NCBI GenBank assembly: GCA_016840825.1
Contig: JAEORN010000019.1
Coordinates: 1 to 6,368, forward strand
Source of the DNA: Candidatus Thorarchaeota archaeon
GTDB taxonomy: Archaea > Asgardarchaeota > Thorarchaeia > Thorarchaeales > Thorarchaeaceae
Direction of reading: 5' to 3'
DNA length: 6,368 nucleotides
The notes beneath the pieces are model-generated. The model was not told the origin of the DNA, did no database searches, and saw nothing but the letters and a program-made list of their open reading frames with translations. Numbering within the stretch: the first letter of the stretch is position 1; each line of letters opens with the position of its first letter. Below are positions 5,777-6,368 of the stretch, piece by piece. The position numbers and the translations under genes were made by a program.

Positions 5777-5782
5777 AAAGGT
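5777..5782 (+). promoter_or_regulatory. Ribosome binding site for the 112-residue orphan gene
   Basis: AAAGGT lies 7 nt upstream of the ATG at 5790, a moderate match to the archaeal anti-Shine-Dalgarno complement. It supports that ATG, the only gene in the window with a clear ATG plus a correctly spaced ribosome site. Confidence 0.45.
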
Positions 5783-5789
5783 ATAGACC

Positions 5790-6128
5790 ATGAAACAACT
5801 TGGCGAATTCATCCTCGATCTAGGGCATAAGAAACACATGCCTGTTGAAGTTCTAGTCGATAATGACAATACACTCATTCTCATTGATTGTAACTGTTGT
5901 GAGGAGAATCTGTCACGAAGGCTTCCTGGAGGAGTACTCATACCTATTGCAACCGCCTTGAAAACTTTCTTTGGGGTTCGCGGGATGAGAAATATCGATG
6001 TCAATGTGAGTGGATTGACAATGCGTCGTACTTACAAGGGCATTATGGATGAGTCGGACCTTCCTGAGATGACAAAGGAATTAGAGCAAGCAGTTAGTAA
6101 TTTCACTCGCAAACGAAAGAAGAGATAG
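5790..6128 (+). CDS. Small orphan protein (112 aa) with a C-x-C-C motif, alpha/beta fold
   Basis: I do not recognise the family with confidence. Reading by eye gives this order: helix 1 (1-14), strand VEVLVDND (19-26), strand TLILIDCN (28-35), a loop with Cys34, Cys36 and Cys37, helix IPIATALKTFFG (51-62), strand NIDVNVSG (68-75), strand LTMRRTYKGIM (76-86), a long helix (91-107) and a basic tail RKRKKR. This helix-strand-strand-helix-strands-helix order resembles Roadblock/LC7 domains, which are common in archaea. The C-terminal half (LPGGVLIPIATAL) also recalls V4R/TRAPP-like domains. Neither match is supported by a defining motif. The three cysteines are the only ones in the protein and might bind a metal or form a disulfide. 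No signal peptide or membrane segment is present, so it is cytoplasmic. It is transcribed alone and convergent with serC. Confidence 0.75.
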   Translation: MKQLGEFILDLGHKKHMPVEVLVDNDNTLILIDCNCCEENLSRRLPGGVLIPIATALKTFFGVRGMRNIDVNVSGLTMRRTYKGIMDESDLPEMTKELEQAVSNFTRKRKKR

Positions 6129-6131
6129 ACT

Positions 6132-6151
6132 GGAGAGAGAATACACTCTCC
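6132..6151. terminator. Hairpin between convergent genes
   Basis: GGAGAG (6132-6137) and CTCTCC (6146-6151) form a perfect 6-bp GC-containing stem with an 8-nt loop. It lies in the 34-bp gap between the stop codons of the orphan gene and serC, so it could end transcription from both sides. No T-tract accompanies it. Confidence 0.35.
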
Positions 6152-6162
6152 CCAGAAAGGTC

Positions 6163-6368
6163 CTATTGATTTTCAGCTTGGAACTCTTTGAGATACTCAG
6201 CTAATTTGATACACCCTTCAAGAGGCATCGCATTGTAAATTGAAGCTCTCATTCCTCCAACTGAACGATGACCCTTAAGACCAACCAATTCTCTTGCAGT
6301 TCCTCCCTCAACACACTTCTGTTCTAACTCTGGTGAGGACATGGTGAATGTCACATTCATAATCGATC
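6163..6368 (-). CDS. serC: Phosphoserine aminotransferase, C-terminal fragment
   Basis: This enzyme is pyridoxal-phosphate dependent and converts 3-phosphohydroxypyruvate plus glutamate to phosphoserine, the second step of serine synthesis; it can also act in pyridoxine synthesis. The visible 67 codons hold the C-terminal domain with the family's signature: SIMNVTF near the start, then LKGHRSVGGMRASIYNAMP and LEGCIKLAEYLKEF. The His-Arg of GHR and the Arg of GGMR correspond to substrate phosphate- and carboxylate-binding residues in characterised family members. The frame stays open through TCG-ATT upstream of the internal ATG at 6360, so that ATG is not the start and the gene continues past the window. 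The stop is TAG at 6165-6163, with a normal C-terminus just after the EF motif. The sequence looks like the widespread bacterial/eukaryotic type. Confidence 0.95.
   Translation of the reverse strand, partial: SIMNVTFTMSSPELEQKCVEGGTARELVGLKGHRSVGGMRASIYNAMPLEGCIKLAEYLKEFQAENQ

Noticed and set aside
5741..6004. An 87-codon minus-strand frame opposite the 112-aa gene.
   Set aside because: The plus frame has an ATG with a ribosome site, promoter-like sequence and an orderly alpha/beta pattern. The minus frame has none of these.

Overview
The window looks archaeal. The non-coding gaps carry TATA-box-like elements (best example TTTATATA on the minus strand, 925 to 918), and several genes have Shine-Dalgarno sequences of the AGGAGG/GGTGA kind. 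There is also a large secreted S8 protease with about sixteen N-glycosylation sequons, a Thr/Pro stalk and a C-terminal membrane anchor. That architecture, the AT-leaning base composition and the liberal use of TTG/GTG starts remind me of Asgard archaea (Thorarchaeia-like). This placement is an impression from protein style, not a computed result.

Layout. Positions 1-120 (+) are the last 39 codons of a UspA-family universal stress protein, followed by a small hairpin. Positions 167-1441 (-) hold a three-gene cassette, read right to left. The first gene encodes a coiled-coil plus winged-helix DNA-binding protein (959-1441). The next two encode small unrecognised proteins (463-891 and 167-460), separated by 2 nt and sharing a related helical segment. 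Between the regulator and the two small genes lies a strong TATA box framed by a perfect 9-bp inverted repeat, which is a convincing operator layout. Divergent from the cassette is a ClC-family chloride transport protein (1526-2935, +).

Next comes an 878-codon membrane-anchored subtilisin-like protease (3033-5669, +). It has a run of EF-hand-like calcium loops inserted between its catalytic Asp and His. A 112-residue orphan protein (5790-6128, +) follows. Convergent with it is the C-terminal part of phosphoserine aminotransferase SerC (6163-6368, -), cut by the window edge.

The genes do not form one pathway. The stress protein, chloride transporter, protease, orphan and SerC look like independent transcription units, each with its own promoter-like element or a hairpin at its end. 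The one unit that looks like an undescribed system is the minus-strand cassette: a winged-helix protein, an operator wrapped around a TATA box, and two tightly coupled paralogous small proteins. Its function cannot be read from sequence alone. No stretch longer than 300 bases lacks a gene. I saw no tRNA, rRNA, CRISPR array or insertion sequence.
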